A stretch of 64,000 bases of DNA from Adiantum capillus-veneris (GCA_014529385.2 CM043971.1:87372840-87436839), one strand, 5' to 3'; shown: positions 1-11,507, numbered from the stretch's first letter. Notes: a model not told the origin generated them from the sequence alone. Numbers and translations: made by a program.

Positions 1-2812
1 TGAAAACATGTGTCTTAATTGAGCTCGAGTGTCATCAACCACATATTACAATGTCCTCTAAATTAGGAGGATTGTCTTTCAACATTACTTCTATTTTGTT
101 AGTATCTATCAACCAACCTACAATCTTGCGAACCATGGTCACACTATCGGGATTTTTTACATCACTACAAAAAGGCATAAAGCTAGGCTCTATTTTTTTT
201 AAAGTAATGTATGTACTTCTTAATGAGAAGTACATACTACTTATTGTTCCCTCTCCCATGTATTTGAGCAAAATGGTCTCAAGATCTTCTAGTGGCATCT
301 CCTTGATCTACAACCACACAGAACCAAAGTGAGAATGTGCACACTAATGAAACAATTGAAGATGACCTATGATTAAGAGATTTTAAGAGATGTTGCTTAC
401 TTAATTTGAGAGAGTTGAAGAGATGCATTTTTCTTTGATCAAGCTCTCGCCTGCATCAACTGATAATAACATAAGGTATAAAAGGAATATCCTTTAGTCA
501 TTCTTAAGTTTCAATATAATATAGAAATCCACATATTAGTGTTAAAAGCTTAGTTGTACTTTTTCTCTCTTAGCCTTGGAAGCTTTGAGGGCGACCTTTC
601 CTTCCTTATGGGATCTCATTTTTGTGGTTACCTATGCATGGATTGAGACAATAGGGATTTTATATAAATAGATGTGTCAAGTTGAACATAAGTAAATGCA
701 TGGTACTAAAGCTAAATGAATCAGTAGCTTTATATGCTTACTTTTCTCACTCTGACACTCTTTCGCTCCACTTTACTTTCCTTTTCAATTTCGAAACAAG
801 TTCTCATCTATATAATGTATTAGACCTGCATGGGAATAAGAATAGATGATATTCAATTTAAGGATAAAATGTAACCATAAAAGTTCTTACCTCTTGTGAT
901 ACTAAAATTTGATTATCTCCCAAAAAAATATGGTCTTTGGGAGCATGTACTCTCTTCACACTCCCAAGATGAGAAAAACCACGATGTGAAGTTTGATTTA
1001 CATCACCACAATCCTATAACAACAAGTAAGAAACTATGAAATGAAAAGACATGATATTTATTACAAGGAATATGATTTATAAACAAAAAAATGTTACCTC
1101 TGTGCTCCGACAATATGGTCTTTGAGCAAAGAAGCACCTTTGTTTACAACACCTACTCCCTTCATACTTCCATGTTTTAGAAGATCACAATATGAAGTTG
1201 GGATCTCATCCCCCACATAAGATTCATCAAGATCCTATAGCAAATGAGAAAAGTCATGATTATTTTTTCAATAACCTCAATTAAAAAAACATGTTATGTT
1301 TGTGGGTTGCCTCATCAGAAATGTAGCGTTGTAAACCTTCAAAGCTTTTCATTTCCAACCTGAATTTATCTATCTACAAGTGAAAATGAGAGGCTTATAT
1401 ATCATAAGCTAAAATGGTTTACTTACATGCTTAGTGTACTAGCTATATTGTTATTAAACCATGATTACCTCTCAAAATCCACCCATTTTTTGTGGTTCTT
1501 CAAAAAGGCTAGACTCCTCAAATTCTTGAGTAAAGTTTCCACAATTAGGATCCTTTGTTGGTGTAGTAGTAACCTAAATTTCATATCACAATTCTCAAAT
1601 ATAAAAGTTAAAAATTTCATGGGCTTCTATGGTCAATGAAAAGCATTATAGACAACACTTTAGGAAGTTGAAGTCATACTATACTCAAAGAGAATAATTT
1701 TTTCTATAGCTATACTTCAAACTTAGAATATGACTTAAAAAATTAGTTGTAAAATCATTAAAGCAAATAATAGTGCCATATGTGATAATTTATCTCGCTC
1801 ATTCTTCTTTTGACTAGAAGCAGTAGCATCAATGACCTTAAACAAAAGAAGTTGTAACGTAAGAAAAACCCATGTGAGATTTTTCAATGCTTTTGAGATG
1901 TATGTAAGCTACAAAAAGAGAAAATAAATTTTCTTACTTGAGGGAGAGAAAGTGCTTCTTCAATATTTTGGGCATCGACACCATGTGAAAGATAACTCTA
2001 CAAGAATAATTTACTTATTAGTGATATCTCTAAGAAGAAGAGGATGAATTCTTAAAAGAATGTGTAGAAAAGGTTCTACCTTATCCTTAGGGAGAGATTA
2101 TGGCCTTAAATGTTTCCTCTTGGATTGCCAAGAAGAGAGGAGATGCAAATATATGTCCTCTATTTTCCACTTGTATGGTGCAACATCCTTAAATACTAGA
2201 GGCTCTAGCTTGTCATGATTTAGTCGAATGATGTTCTCAATTTTCTCTCTCTCTTCCTTTTATGGTGTAGGTCCTTAGGCACATCATATCCTTTGAACCA
2301 TTCTCGAACCAACCGGTAGTTACTAAGCATAATGAAATGCTGATCTTCGAACTGTTTTTGTAGAAGTTATTTTCCATATAGCTTGTTTTTAACCCTATGC
2401 TTGGTCTCCGGTGGTTTGAAGATTTCGTCATATGTGGGTATAGGGATAGTATCTACTTTTGACATAGTTGGCATGGCTACATGTACAATTATTGAAACAT
2501 GAGTACTATACGATTTATAAAAAACGACAAATGAAATTAATATATCAATTACAAGTAATTAAAGAAATTGTACCTTCTTGCAGCTTCGCTAGTGGACGCG
2601 ATAAAGTATTGTCATGCAACAATGAGACAATCATATCTCGAAAGCTCTTATTTGTTTCCATTTCTCTCCTCATGGCCTCCATTGTGTTTATATTGAAGCT
2701 TGCCATTCCAATCCCATATAAAAGTAACATTTCATCAATTAAATTGATACTTTATTAAAACTTTGGTTATATGTATTTTCACATAAGCTGAAGATCATAC
2801 CATGTACATAGC
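1..2812 (-). pseudogene. Decayed multi-exon gene remnant, transposon-associated
   Basis: No protein family is recognised. Short minus-strand reading frames are bounded by plausible splice sites (AG before 1013, 1234 and 1373; GTAAG/GTAAC after 891 and 1098), so this looks like a spliced gene rather than random sequence. A stretch around 2237-2460 reads as a charged helix-rich protein but changes frame and meets stops near 2380. Another open stretch is 35-298. On the minus strand it lies downstream of the TNP2-like transposase (16781-19140), from which it is separated only by Gypsy A, so it may be the second gene or 3' part of the same DNA transposon. That link is inference. Confidence 0.35.
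891..1234 (-). repeat. Tandemly duplicated exon pair
   Basis: Two minus-strand exon-like blocks, 1098-1234 and 891-1013, resemble each other. Each follows a TATAG acceptor and ends at a GTAA donor. Both are open and share a pattern: an acidic start, then H-L/K-x-G-S-V/M-K-x-V, then K-D-H-I. Block 891-1013 is exactly 41 codons; the other is 45 codons plus two bases. This suggests an ancestral exon duplication within the unidentified gene. Confidence 0.4.
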
Positions 2813-3148
2813 TGTTAACCCTCATGGCTCACGGACACCCTATCACCTACGAGACGGACGTTGTAACCTACGGTGGACATTGTATTATTTATTTGGTAGA
2901 GTCAGGTACCGGGCTTGTCGGTCCAATAGGAAAAGGGTAAGAGTGATCGCCGATGAGAGGCGCACTCTAACTGGGACATTCAAGGGATTAGTTGGCTAAG
3001 CATGGGCGCCCAAGTGTGAATGGGGTGAGCTTATATAAAAGCCAACTAAACCTAAAATTCACTCATTCTCTCATTTGTGCAATAGAAGAGTGCTATTGCT
3101 CCATATCCATCTCCATCTTCTTCTTCTTCACCTCCTTGTGTGTGTGTA

Positions 3149-3186
<38 letters not shown>

Positions 3187-3423
3187 CACGATCGAGCATT
3201 GCGGCGGCACGACGGCGGTGAAGCGGTTGAGCGCGGCAAAGCGGCGGCTCCTTCTTCTTCGCGGCGAGGAATCCTCCACGGCAGGAGCATAGAGCGGTGA
3301 GTGACACACCATTGCCCTCTTTTGAGCTTACTAGCTAAGCTAGTTGTGTGCTTGGAGCCGGCTATGGCTCGCACACAGTGTTAGGCAAGGCCCTTGCTTC
3401 AACAGTGCGGCAAGGAGTGCACA
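2813..3423 (+). repeat. 5' LTR of Gypsy A
   Basis: 611 bp, starting TGTTAACC and ending GTGCACA directly before the PBS. The end was fixed by comparison with the Gypsy B LTR (57995-58567), which also ends in GCGCACA. It contains a TATA box and a TG/AG microsatellite at 3140-3186 whose length differs in every copy of this LTR. Confidence 0.88.
3032..3040 (+). promoter_or_regulatory. TATA box of the Gypsy A LTR
   Basis: TATATAAAA about 220 bp into the LTR, in the expected position for the U3 promoter. The 3' LTR has CATATAAAAG at the same place (16420-16429). Confidence 0.6.
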
Positions 3424-3427
3424 TTTT

Positions 3428-3445
3428 TGGCGCCGTTGCCGGGGA
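3428..3445 (+). other. Primer-binding site of Gypsy A
   Basis: TGGCGCCGTTGCCGGGGA lies four bases after the LTR end. The same sequence is the PBS of many plant Tat/Athila-type elements, where it pairs with the 3' end of a tRNA, usually given as tRNA-Asp. Confidence 0.85.
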
Positions 3446-4519
3446 ATCGCCCTGCACTAAGCCCAAGAGGCACTTTGTGCTTCTCCTATGAGTTGTTTGT
3501 AGTAGGAAAGAAGAGGAAGAGGAAGAGGAATGAGTTATTTTTTTGCAAGTTGTTAATTTCTGTATTGTCTGCAAGTTCTGTGATTTCTGCATAATGTTGT
3601 GTTTTCTGTTTGCACACAGTCTTTGCACGGTTAGTAGTTGTTAGCTTGTTCGCAGTGAATGAATAAGTAGGAAGGCAGTTAGCAATTTCAGTTTGCACAC
3701 AGTTTGTACACAGTTTTCTGTCAAGGTTTGCCTACACACAGTCTTTGCACAGTAAGGTAGTGAGAGAGGAAGTAGGTGGACAGTTAGCCCACTGTCAGTA
3801 AGCAGTTAGCAGAGTGGTTAACAGATTAGTTAGTAGATTAGTTAGTGGTTAGCAGCAATGTTAGTAAGTAGATAAGGCAGTGAGTTGTCTGTGAGCTGTC
3901 GACAGAGAGGTTAGGTAGGTGTTGACAGTGTGTGTGTGGCCAAGAAAGGGTCACCTAAACCGCACGCGGTTGTCGCCTTTAAAAAAATTTAAAAATTTAA
4001 AAATTAAAAATTAAAAATTTAAAAAAAAACCGAACATATTTAAGCGTGAGTGACTGGGGGGCTAGACTAAAATTTCGATCGGGATCATTTCCCCAAGCCT
4101 AAGCCCAAGCCTCAATCCTCAGTCTTATGATACATACTAGACTCACTCTTATATATATACCCTACCCCCTCAAGAGATAATGAGAGCATGTGGGGCAAGT
4201 CCTCCACTCTCCTCCCTTCTCTTCCCACTTGCACCCTTAGAATTTCTAATTTGGGCCTAGTTCCCTACTAGAAATTGACAGTTTTAGGGATTCCGAGGAC
4301 ATAAACTGACCAAACGGAGGGCTGTAAAGCACGGCACGTCCCTCTGACCGAGAAGCTCGTTTTGAGCTATCATACGTTCTATTCTATAGCTGGGTCAGAA
4401 AAAAAGGACCAAAAAATCAAAAAAAAATTAAGAAAAGACTTGGGTTGCAAAACACCCAAAAATACTAGGTGAGCAGCCTTCACGGGCACTCACTGACACT
4501 TCTAGGGGATCCAAGTCAT
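3446..4519 (+). other. Untranslated leader of Gypsy A
   Basis: About 1.07 kb between PBS and gag with no convincing ORF. It holds degenerate short repeats of the type TTAGTAG/CAGTTAGC around 3640-3930, an A/T-only tract at 3980-4030 and, from about 4300, sequence running into gag. Long leaders are usual in this group. Confidence 0.6.
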
Positions 4520-7500
4520 ATGAACCTATGCTCTGGACGAGTGCTAGAGCACGAGCATATTGGTAGTGCCTCCATTTACGCGGGCACCCATTATTCCTCC
4601 ACCCTAGGTTCTGGACCTTCGGCCGGGACTCAAGGTAGCGCGACCCAAGATCCTCATATCGCGTCTAGTGATTCTTCCTCTGACTACGAAGTCATGGAGG
4701 GGTATCCTACACCAAACCCTGATAGTTCAAGTCAAGACATGCATGCCATGGGACAACGGCCCGGGTCCAGCGTGTTTAGCCGCTTAAAAGAGACCCTTAG
4801 TAGAGCTACTCGCTCCGAACATGCGGTTAATGAAATAAATGAAGGGAGTGGGGAAGTAAATTCGTCATTCATGCCTAAAATAGACCCTATGCTTCTTGAG
4901 AGTGTGCATGTGAATGTTCCATCCACTGCACCTCCTGATCCTTTAGGACTATCTCCCTCTGAGGTTCTACTACCCGATGGTAGGAGTCTTGCCGAAGTAC
5001 AAGAGATCGAACGCTATATGCAAGCAACAAGGGAGAGGGAAATTGAGAACCTACGAAGGCTAGAACAAAGTCGAGCCCTGAAAGCAAAGGCTCCTATGAC
5101 AACAATCATGCCAGCCGAGCAACCGAGTGCTCCCAAGGTAGCAGTCACGGAGGGGCAAGCGATGGGGAGCAATAATGCTTCCACTTCAAGGGAAACCTCC
5201 AGCATGCCAGGCCTAGATGGGATATTTCTAAACGAAAATTGGGAGTATGACCTACAAGCAGAATCTTTAACTGATCGGTACACAGGACACACCTATCATG
5301 TGGGTTGGTTAGATGTTCTACAATCCACATCGGGTGCTACTAGCATAGATGAGCAACAACAGAAAGTCTGTGATGTCCTCCATAGGATTGTCGAGTTAGA
5401 AAGACAGAACACAGGGATCAACATGCCTTCAACAGGCCTAATGAGATTCTTGGATACGGGAAAGGCCAACCAACCAACCCTATCACAAATGGAGACTCCC
5501 TCAGTGAGCCCCATTGATCCTCCATATGTTGTTTCGCCAAGAGCCTTAGTAAAATCTGAGCCCACAAGTGGCAGCTTTACCTTCCCAGATCTAGCTCATC
5601 TTTCTCTTAATGACACTACGGCTACCATGCATATCCCAGTGGTGAGCATGACAAGAAGTACACCATGGAGTTCATTTGTTAACACTGCGCCGATGCCTAG
5701 TAGCACAGTGCCCCCAACTATACCTACATGTATGTATCAATCATGTGCACCTGTCGTACCTCAGCCTCATGTAGCTCCTACACCTCCGATTATTCCAAGA
5801 TCTTACAATCCACAATGGAATTATCCAAGCTCTTATACAAGTGGAGCCATGCCATTTAATAATAATATGCCATATCAGGCACCCCCTATGCCTAGGGCCA
5901 CGCCTGTAAACTTTGGACCACCGTCTGGTACACCACCATACGAAATATGGGACCCAAGAGCCGCGTGTATGCCAAGGCCAAGGCCAACTCCCATCTCACA
6001 TGTGGTTCCAGGAGCACATACACCCATTATACCTGCTCAAATAGGAGATTTGGCAGCATTTTCTCAAGCTATCGGTCGCTCTATTGCGGAAAACATGCGT
6101 AGTGCACCTGATAGAGAGCCTAGGAGCAAGGCAGTTCAAGTAGCTAAGCTCACACAGAAATTCAGTGGAGATGGAGATGCTAGAAAGCATATGGAAGTCT
6201 TTGAACATGTGTACGATTCCTTGGAAGAGCACAATGAGCTACATAAGTGTAAGGCTTTGAGTTTGACCCTAAACGGAAAGGTTGGAGATTGGTATAGAAC
6301 CTTAAGAGTAGAAGAGAAAACGATCTACTCTACTCTTAGGAGACTGTTCTTAAAAGAATACATACGAGAGGGAGTACTTTGGGGTGTAGCCTCTCAGCTC
6401 CAGAAAGCCCAACGAGAAGAAGGTGAATCCGTGAGAGACTTCATTAGTCGCCTAAAGAATTTGAATTCTCGATGCAATCCAAACGAGCGATTCAACAACA
6501 ACCAATTGCTCGATAGATTCATTAGGGGACTACGACATGAAAGTATCTATAATGGCCTAGTCATTAGAGGTATCACTACTTGGGAAGCAGTCACCATGAA
6601 TGCAATCCAATTGGAGGATAATTTAATGATTGCAGGAGAAAGAGTGTCCACCGAGCCGAAGTCTAGTAGCTCGCAAGCGTCAGGGCATGAGCCAATGAAG
6701 ATAAAGCCAATCGTGAAAGAGCAAATGATATCTGAGATGACTTTGGCATATCTCACCAAGGCCATCCAAGAAAGCCTTAGGGGTAATCGTGCTCCACAAA
6801 ACACTCATATGTATCCAAGAAGGGAGCAGCAATGGTGCTCAATCTGCTTGGGCCCACATACTACGAGTGAATGCCCTACTTTCATAGTAAAGTTTAACGG
6901 GACTTGTAACGCGTGTGGTAGGTATGGCCATCAAGCGAAGGATTGCCTAATGCTTAAACGCATCATAGAAAATAGACCGCCTATAGATTGGGCAGACTCA
7001 CCTCGAGTTCCTGCATTGATGTCTACCCCACCCATGGAGCAACAGTTGCCATTACAACACATGGTCCCTAGAACCCAAAATGTGGTCCAAACCACACCCT
7101 TGCCACCTCCAGTGCTAGGACCGCAACCCCCTCATCCAAGAGTTACACCTATGAACCAAATAGGTTGCGAGTCATCTAGTACTTATGTAGATTGCGAAGA
7201 GGACATAGACTCTAGTATCACCTATGGAGTCGACATGCTTGAGGAGTGTCCCATGTACTATATGGAAGACCATTGGGGACAAATCAAACCGGTATATCAA
7301 GCTACTGCGCTAGCAGCAAGAGGCCAAAACATTAATAGTTTTGCCAGGAGACCACCTCTTCAGTGCTACGAATGTGGTGGACCACATCGAGTAGCTGAGT
7401 GCCCCATTAGAATGCAAAAGAATGTTGCACTAATGCAAACAAGTCAAGGGAGTGCATTGGCAATGCGAATACTCACTTGTAATCGTTGTGGCATAGATCA

Positions 7501-9766
7501 TTTGATCGCACAGTGTCCTAACAATCCAAACGCACCGAAAATCACACCATTGAACATAATAGAGATTGTTGATGGGACACCACCAACTATAAACATAGCA
7601 CCAGTGAATGCACTCACACGGTCGATGCTCCAAAAGAAAAATTACATCCTCGAAGAGAGAGATGTTGCATCCATTGGCCGAGCGAGAAAGAAGAAAACAC
7701 GAAGAAAGAAATCCCTTAATGCTTCTAGCTCAAAACCTAGTTCAAAGACTAACATAGGGACAGGAGAGGATCCCGTGTATATGAATGACCCTGAGGATGA
7801 CTCAGATTCGATAGAGACCACGGAGACCAAAACTATTACAACAAAGGAAAAAGCCAGTGAGGAGGATCACGAGAGGGAATTACGACGAACACCAAAAGAG
7901 TATTCAAAGTTAAACCACCCAGTTTCGAACCCCCAAGATAAGCCACGAGAGACAAAAAATGAGGATTGCAAGAGAAAGATTGGAACCTATCCAAACCCAA
8001 CAATGGAAATTGAACGAGTCCAACAACTGAGGGGTTTGGTGGAAGAAACTCAACGAACATTAGAACCTGAACCCAAACATATCCAGATGTCGGACTCAGT
8101 GTTTCCCACACAAGTTCAACCTCACAAGAACTACAGGCTGTTAGCTATACCCAGTATCATTCGGGAAGAGAGTGAGGGTAGGACATCTGAAAGTGGACAC
8201 ACACCTTTCCTACTAGAGAGAATGTTTGGTGAGGGAATGCCCGACCCCCTTGAGGAAGTGGAGATTCCATCTTCACCATTCTCTTGTCAGGGTCCTACGT
8301 CCCACAAGATGCCATTAAATGTTGCCAAATTGATGGATTTCATGTCTTCAGAAGTTAGAACCACCATCATGTCCAAACTATATAAAGACCCCGAGCTAGT
8401 CTCAGCTCTTCGAGCCTTCCTCAATGGAGAATTACAGGCCGGATTACCACAGTTTGCACATATGAACAAACCTGACTCGGTAATGAATGATGAGGAACAT
8501 TTAGCACCACCATCTGACCTAGCGGGACATGAATCTGTGATTGAAGTACCCGTTAACAAGTTGGGGCAATACTTTGAAGGTGACCCCGAGCTAGTCTCAG
8601 CTCTTCGAGCCTTCCTCAATGGAGAATTACAGGCCGGATTACCACAGTTTGCACATATGAACAAACCTGACTCGGTAATGAATGATGAGGAACATTTAGC
8701 ACCACCATCTGACCTAGCGGGACATGAATCTGTAATTGAAGTACCCGTTAACAAGTTGGGGCAATACTTTGAAGGTGATGAATCTAATGCTACTCTACCA
8801 ATCACTACTAAAGGATTAACTGTAAAGGGGGTCCTTGACAGTGGTGCAGGAGTCAGCATGGTGACAAAGAGTTGTTGGGAGTCTATGGGGCGACCTCACC
8901 TTGAAGCCACAAGAGTAGTGGTAAAAATGGCTAATGGATCTATTGTTACGCCTATTGGAATGCTAAAGGATCTCAGGATCAAGGTCTTGGGACACAAGGT
9001 AAGGCAGACTTTCATTGTTATGGATTTTTCCAAGCATCCTATGTCATTTGAGATGATCTTAGGGCGTCCATTCATGAGGGAAGCAAAAATGGTGCATGAC
9101 TGGTCCAAAAACCACATCTACTTACAGTTCCAAGACTCTGTCATTAGAGTTGATCTTTTAAGTGGTCGAACGCATCCTCTAGGAAATAAATTCATCATTG
9201 ATAATCAATCAGACACAACAATTCACTCAGCTCCATTACAGTATTGTTACACGTGTAACGAAGAAACGGATATTGGGGAGAACTCTCCTTATATGGATAT
9301 CCTACCCGGAATGGCTGAGTCAGAAAATGTCAATTGGGTACACCTAGCGACAACTATAGATACATGGGGAGCTAGAGGAACAACTTGGGTAACACCAGAT
9401 GGGGAAGAGATACCACACATTGCACCAGTAAACATGTTAGGTGTAGCGCATGTAACATCCAATGATAAGAAAGAGGCACACCTACCTGAGAGTGAAACTG
9501 ATGATTCCTCAAAGGCTTCAGGCCAATACACATCGGGAACGGAATCTCAGGAAGAAATAGATTCAGAACCTGAGGAAACATCGAGTGAACCAAGTATAGA
9601 AAATAAATACTCAAGGCCTAGTAGACCGTCTATGGTAATTTATATGAGAGTGAAGAAGATACAAGCGAAGACCTATCAGGCGAGTCGAGTTCAAACATTT
9701 ACCAAAATCAAAACCTTAACAAGAAACAAAGGTCATATAAGAGACGACGATATCGAGCAAATGTGA
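4520..9766 (+). CDS. gag-pro: Gag-protease polyprotein of Gypsy A
   Basis: The frame is open from 4469, just after a TAG; the first ATG is at 4520, giving about 1748 residues. A Pro/Ser-rich N-terminal part is followed by a retrotransposon gag capsid domain at about 6170-6630. Four CCHC-like zinc knuckles follow (about 6835-6880, 6904-6950, 7363-7405, 7480-7520); the second, CNACGRYGHQAKDC, is canonical. A Lys/Arg-rich acidic linker leads to a retropepsin at about 8800-9130 with active-site LDSGAG and the later MILGRPF motif. Gag would form the particle and the protease would cut the polyprotein. It overlaps the next ORF by ATGA at 9763-9766. It holds an exact-length 195-bp tandem duplication that Gypsy B lacks. 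Confidence 0.88.
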   Translation: MNLCSGRVLEHEHIGSASIYAGTHYSSTLGSGPSAGTQGSATQDPHIASSDSSSDYEVMEGYPTPNPDSSSQDMHAMGQRPGSSVFSRLKETLSRATRSEHAVNEINEGSGEVNSSFMPKIDPMLLESVHVNVPSTAPPDPLGLSPSEVLLPDGRSLAEVQEIERYMQATREREIENLRRLEQSRALKAKAPMTTIMPAEQPSAPKVAVTEGQAMGSNNASTSRETSSMPGLDGIFLNENWEYDLQAESLTDRYTGHTYHVGWLDVLQSTSGATSIDEQQQKVCDVLHRIVELERQNTGINMPSTGLMRFLDTGKANQPTLSQMETPSVSPIDPPYVVSPRALVKSEPTSGSFTFPDLAHLSLNDTTATMHIPVVSMTRSTPWSSFVNTAPMPSSTVPPTIPTCMYQSCAPVVPQPHVAPTPPIIPRSYNPQWNYPSSYTSGAMPFNNNMPYQAPPMPRATPVNFGPPSGTPPYEIWDPRAACMPRPRPTPISHVVPGAHTPIIPAQIGDLAAFSQAIGRSIAENMRSAPDREPRSKAVQVAKLTQKFSGDGDARKHMEVFEHVYDSLEEHNELHKCKALSLTLNGKVGDWYRTLRVEEKTIYSTLRRLFLKEYIREGVLWGVASQLQKAQREEGESVRDFISRLKNLNSRCNPNERFNNNQLLDRFIRGLRHESIYNGLVIRGITTWEAVTMNAIQLEDNLMIAGERVSTEPKSSSSQASGHEPMKIKPIVKEQMISEMTLAYLTKAIQESLRGNRAPQNTHMYPRREQQWCSICLGPHTTSECPTFIVKFNGTCNACGRYGHQAKDCLMLKRIIENRPPIDWADSPRVPALMSTPPMEQQLPLQHMVPRTQNVVQTTPLPPPVLGPQPPHPRVTPMNQIGCESSSTYVDCEEDIDSSITYGVDMLEECPMYYMEDHWGQIKPVYQATALAARGQNINSFARRPPLQCYECGGPHRVAECPIRMQKNVALMQTSQGSALAMRILTCNRCGIDHLIAQCPNNPNAPKITPLNIIEIVDGTPPTINIAPVNALTRSMLQKKNYILEERDVASIGRARKKKTRRKKSLNASSSKPSSKTNIGTGEDPVYMNDPEDDSDSIETTETKTITTKEKASEEDHERELRRTPKEYSKLNHPVSNPQDKPRETKNEDCKRKIGTYPNPTMEIERVQQLRGLVEETQRTLEPEPKHIQMSDSVFPTQVQPHKNYRLLAIPSIIREESEGRTSESGHTPFLLERMFGEGMPDPLEEVEIPSSPFSCQGPTSHKMPLNVAKLMDFMSSEVRTTIMSKLYKDPELVSALRAFLNGELQAGLPQFAHMNKPDSVMNDEEHLAPPSDLAGHESVIEVPVNKLGQYFEGDPELVSALRAFLNGELQAGLPQFAHMNKPDSVMNDEEHLAPPSDLAGHESVIEVPVNKLGQYFEGDESNATLPITTKGLTVKGVLDSGAGVSMVTKSCWESMGRPHLEATRVVVKMANGSIVTPIGMLKDLRIKVLGHKVRQTFIVMDFSKHPMSFEMILGRPFMREAKMVHDWSKNHIYLQFQDSVIRVDLLSGRTHPLGNKFIIDNQSDTTIHSAPLQYCYTCNEETDIGENSPYMDILPGMAESENVNWVHLATTIDTWGARGTTWVTPDGEEIPHIAPVNMLGVAHVTSNDKKEAHLPESETDDSSKASGQYTSGTESQEEIDSEPEETSSEPSIENKYSRPSRPSMVIYMRVKKIQAKTYQASRVQTFTKIKTLTRNKGHIRDDDIEQM
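8387..8776 (+). repeat. 195-bp in-frame tandem duplication in gag-pro
   Basis: 8387-8581 and 8582-8776 are identical except for one G/A difference near 8537/8732. The unit is 65 codons and keeps the frame, so residues starting DPELVSALRAFL and ending LGQYFEGD occur twice, just before the protease. Gypsy B has a single unit, so the duplication is derived and recent. Confidence 0.95.
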
Positions 9767-10380
9767 GAGCTAGGATAAACAAGGAAAGATCTACTGCAGA
9801 ATGGCTTAGCTATCTAGGGGCATGTGATGCTCATCGAAAGCTAGTAGACAATTGGGGTGAACATCTCCAGAGTGTCATGTGGTGCAGCCCGCGACCCATT
9901 GACCTCGCTCAATTGGAGGTTACAGAGCCAAAATTGAGTCGAACTATAAGAAGACGTCAAAACCGAGAGTTAGCACAACAACAAAAGGAGGCAGAACTAA
10001 AAGAAAGGTCTCCGTCAGGACAAGAGCCTGCTGACTTACATACGGCTCCTGAACATTTTAAATCTTATACCACGGGGGAGCGAAAGGTTGTGTATGCCAA
10101 AGCCCAACGAATACCTACCAATGGAAGCAGTGGAGTCTATGATGGTCCAGCGGTAGTTAAAGAGATAGAATTAGCAAAACCAGGTGAGGAGTCTAAACCA
10201 GTCTTTATTGCTCAAGACCTTATCGAAACTGAAGAGGTTGTACTTAAGGAGCTCCTCGAGGAATACAAGGATGTCTTTGCTTGGACATATCATGACATGA
10301 AGGGTGTTCCACCTTCTGTGGTGCAACATACAATTCCCATGATCAACACTGCTAAACCCGTCCAGCAACGACCAAAATGA
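9763..10380 (+). CDS. pol: Pol N-terminal part of Gypsy A
   Basis: 205 residues that begin at an ATG overlapping the gag-pro stop. The first half is basic and unrecognised. The second half, with LLEEYKDVFAWTYHDMKG and QHTIPM, is the conserved segment just upstream of a Gypsy reverse transcriptase, ending QQRPK. The frame then stops at 10378-10380 while the RT continues from the overlapping ATG at 10377. Relatives read straight through here, so this is most likely a one-base frameshift mutation. Whether the ATGA at 9763 is a natural gag/pol junction is unclear. Confidence 0.75.
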   Translation: MRARINKERSTAEWLSYLGACDAHRKLVDNWGEHLQSVMWCSPRPIDLAQLEVTEPKLSRTIRRRQNRELAQQQKEAELKERSPSGQEPADLHTAPEHFKSYTTGERKVVYAKAQRIPTNGSSGVYDGPAVVKEIELAKPGEESKPVFIAQDLIETEEVVLKELLEEYKDVFAWTYHDMKGVPPSVVQHTIPMINTAKPVQQRPK

Positions 10381-11507
10381 ATCCTAAGTACGCCAAAATT
10401 GTACAAGAGAAGATTGAAAAACTTATCCAATGTGGATTCATATACCCTATGCACTCAGAATGGGTTTCTCCGATAGTCATTGTGCCAAAAAAGAATGGGA
10501 AACTAAGAGTGTGCGTGGACCTCAAGAAAGTTAATGCAGCCACTAGGAGAGATCATTATCCCTTGCCTCATTCAGAACATGTGCTTGAAAGAGTTGCGGG
10601 CAAGGAAGCTTATAGCTTTTTAGATGGGTACTCTAGTTACAATCAAATCACAATTGCATTAGAGGACCAAGCTAAAACTTCTTTTATCACAGAGTTTGGA
10701 GTATTTGCATTTTGTGTTATGGCTTTTGGCTTAACAAATGCCCCGGCTACATTCCAACGATTAATAAACACTACGTTTAAAGAATTTCTAAGTGAGTTTT
10801 GTGAAGCTTTCCTAGACGACCTTTGTGTTTATTCTTCTTGGGAGAAGCATTTCTTATATCTACGAAAAATATTTGAAAGGTGCAGATTTTATCGCATCTC
10901 ATTGAACCCTTTCAAATGCCAATTTTGGGTTAAGCATGGAGTCATTCTAGGGCATATAGTGTCCAAGAACGGGATATCCACAGATGAGAGTAAGATTAAA
11001 GCCATTGCCGATTTGCCACCACCTACTAACTATAAAGGAGTTCAAAGATTTATGGGCCATGTTGGTTATTATCGAAGGTTTATTTTAAACTTTGTCGAAA
11101 TAGCGCGTCCATTGTACAAGCTTCTTATCGAGTTTCACTGGACGGAAGAATGTCATCAATCTTATGAGTTATTAAAGAAGGCCCTAACAAGTGCTCCAAT
11201 CCTGCGAACACCTGATTGGAATGTACCTTTTCATGTGCATATTGATGCATCAAATTTTGCTATTGGGTGTGTTCTAACTCAACCAGGAGAACATAAATTG
11301 GACTACCCTATTAGCTTTGCAAGTCGCCAATTAAATGATGCCGAGATGAACTACACTACTACAGAGCGCGAAGGTCTAGCTATGATTTACGCAGTAAAGA
11401 AATTTCGCTATTACCTTCTTGCTACCAAGTTTGTGTTTTATGTTGATCATCAAGCATTGCTATATTTGGTAAACAAGCCGTGTTCCACAGGTCGAATTAC
11501 ACGATAG
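10377..11507 (+). pseudogene. pol: Reverse transcriptase and RNase H of Gypsy A, stopped in RNase H
   Basis: The reverse transcriptase begins MNPKYAKIVQEKIEKL and carries SPIVIVPKKNGKLRVCVDL, the FLDGYSSYNQI box, AFGLTNAPATFQR and a catalytic FLDD box in place of YxDD, all normal for Gypsy RTs. RNase H follows from about 11220: HIDASNFAIG, TEREGLAM and VDHQAL. An in-frame TAG at 11505-11507 follows GRITR; relatives have Trp there, so TGG to TAG is the likely change. The same frame continues directly into the next entry. As it stands no full-length RNase H-integrase can be made without readthrough. Confidence 0.85.

Noticed and set aside
3052-3374. Small proteins overlapping the LTR on both strands
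   Set aside because: They depend on the LTR microsatellite and recur in every LTR copy without codon conservation.
2813-3375. 5' LTR of Gypsy A ending at GCTCGCACA (3375), which would match the 3' LTR end and give equal LTRs
   Set aside because: The PBS starts at 3428 and the Gypsy B LTR continues to GCGCACA, so the true end is 3423.
8287-8859. 190-codon minus-strand frame with a repeated segment
   Set aside because: Antisense shadow of the 195-bp duplication in gag-pro.
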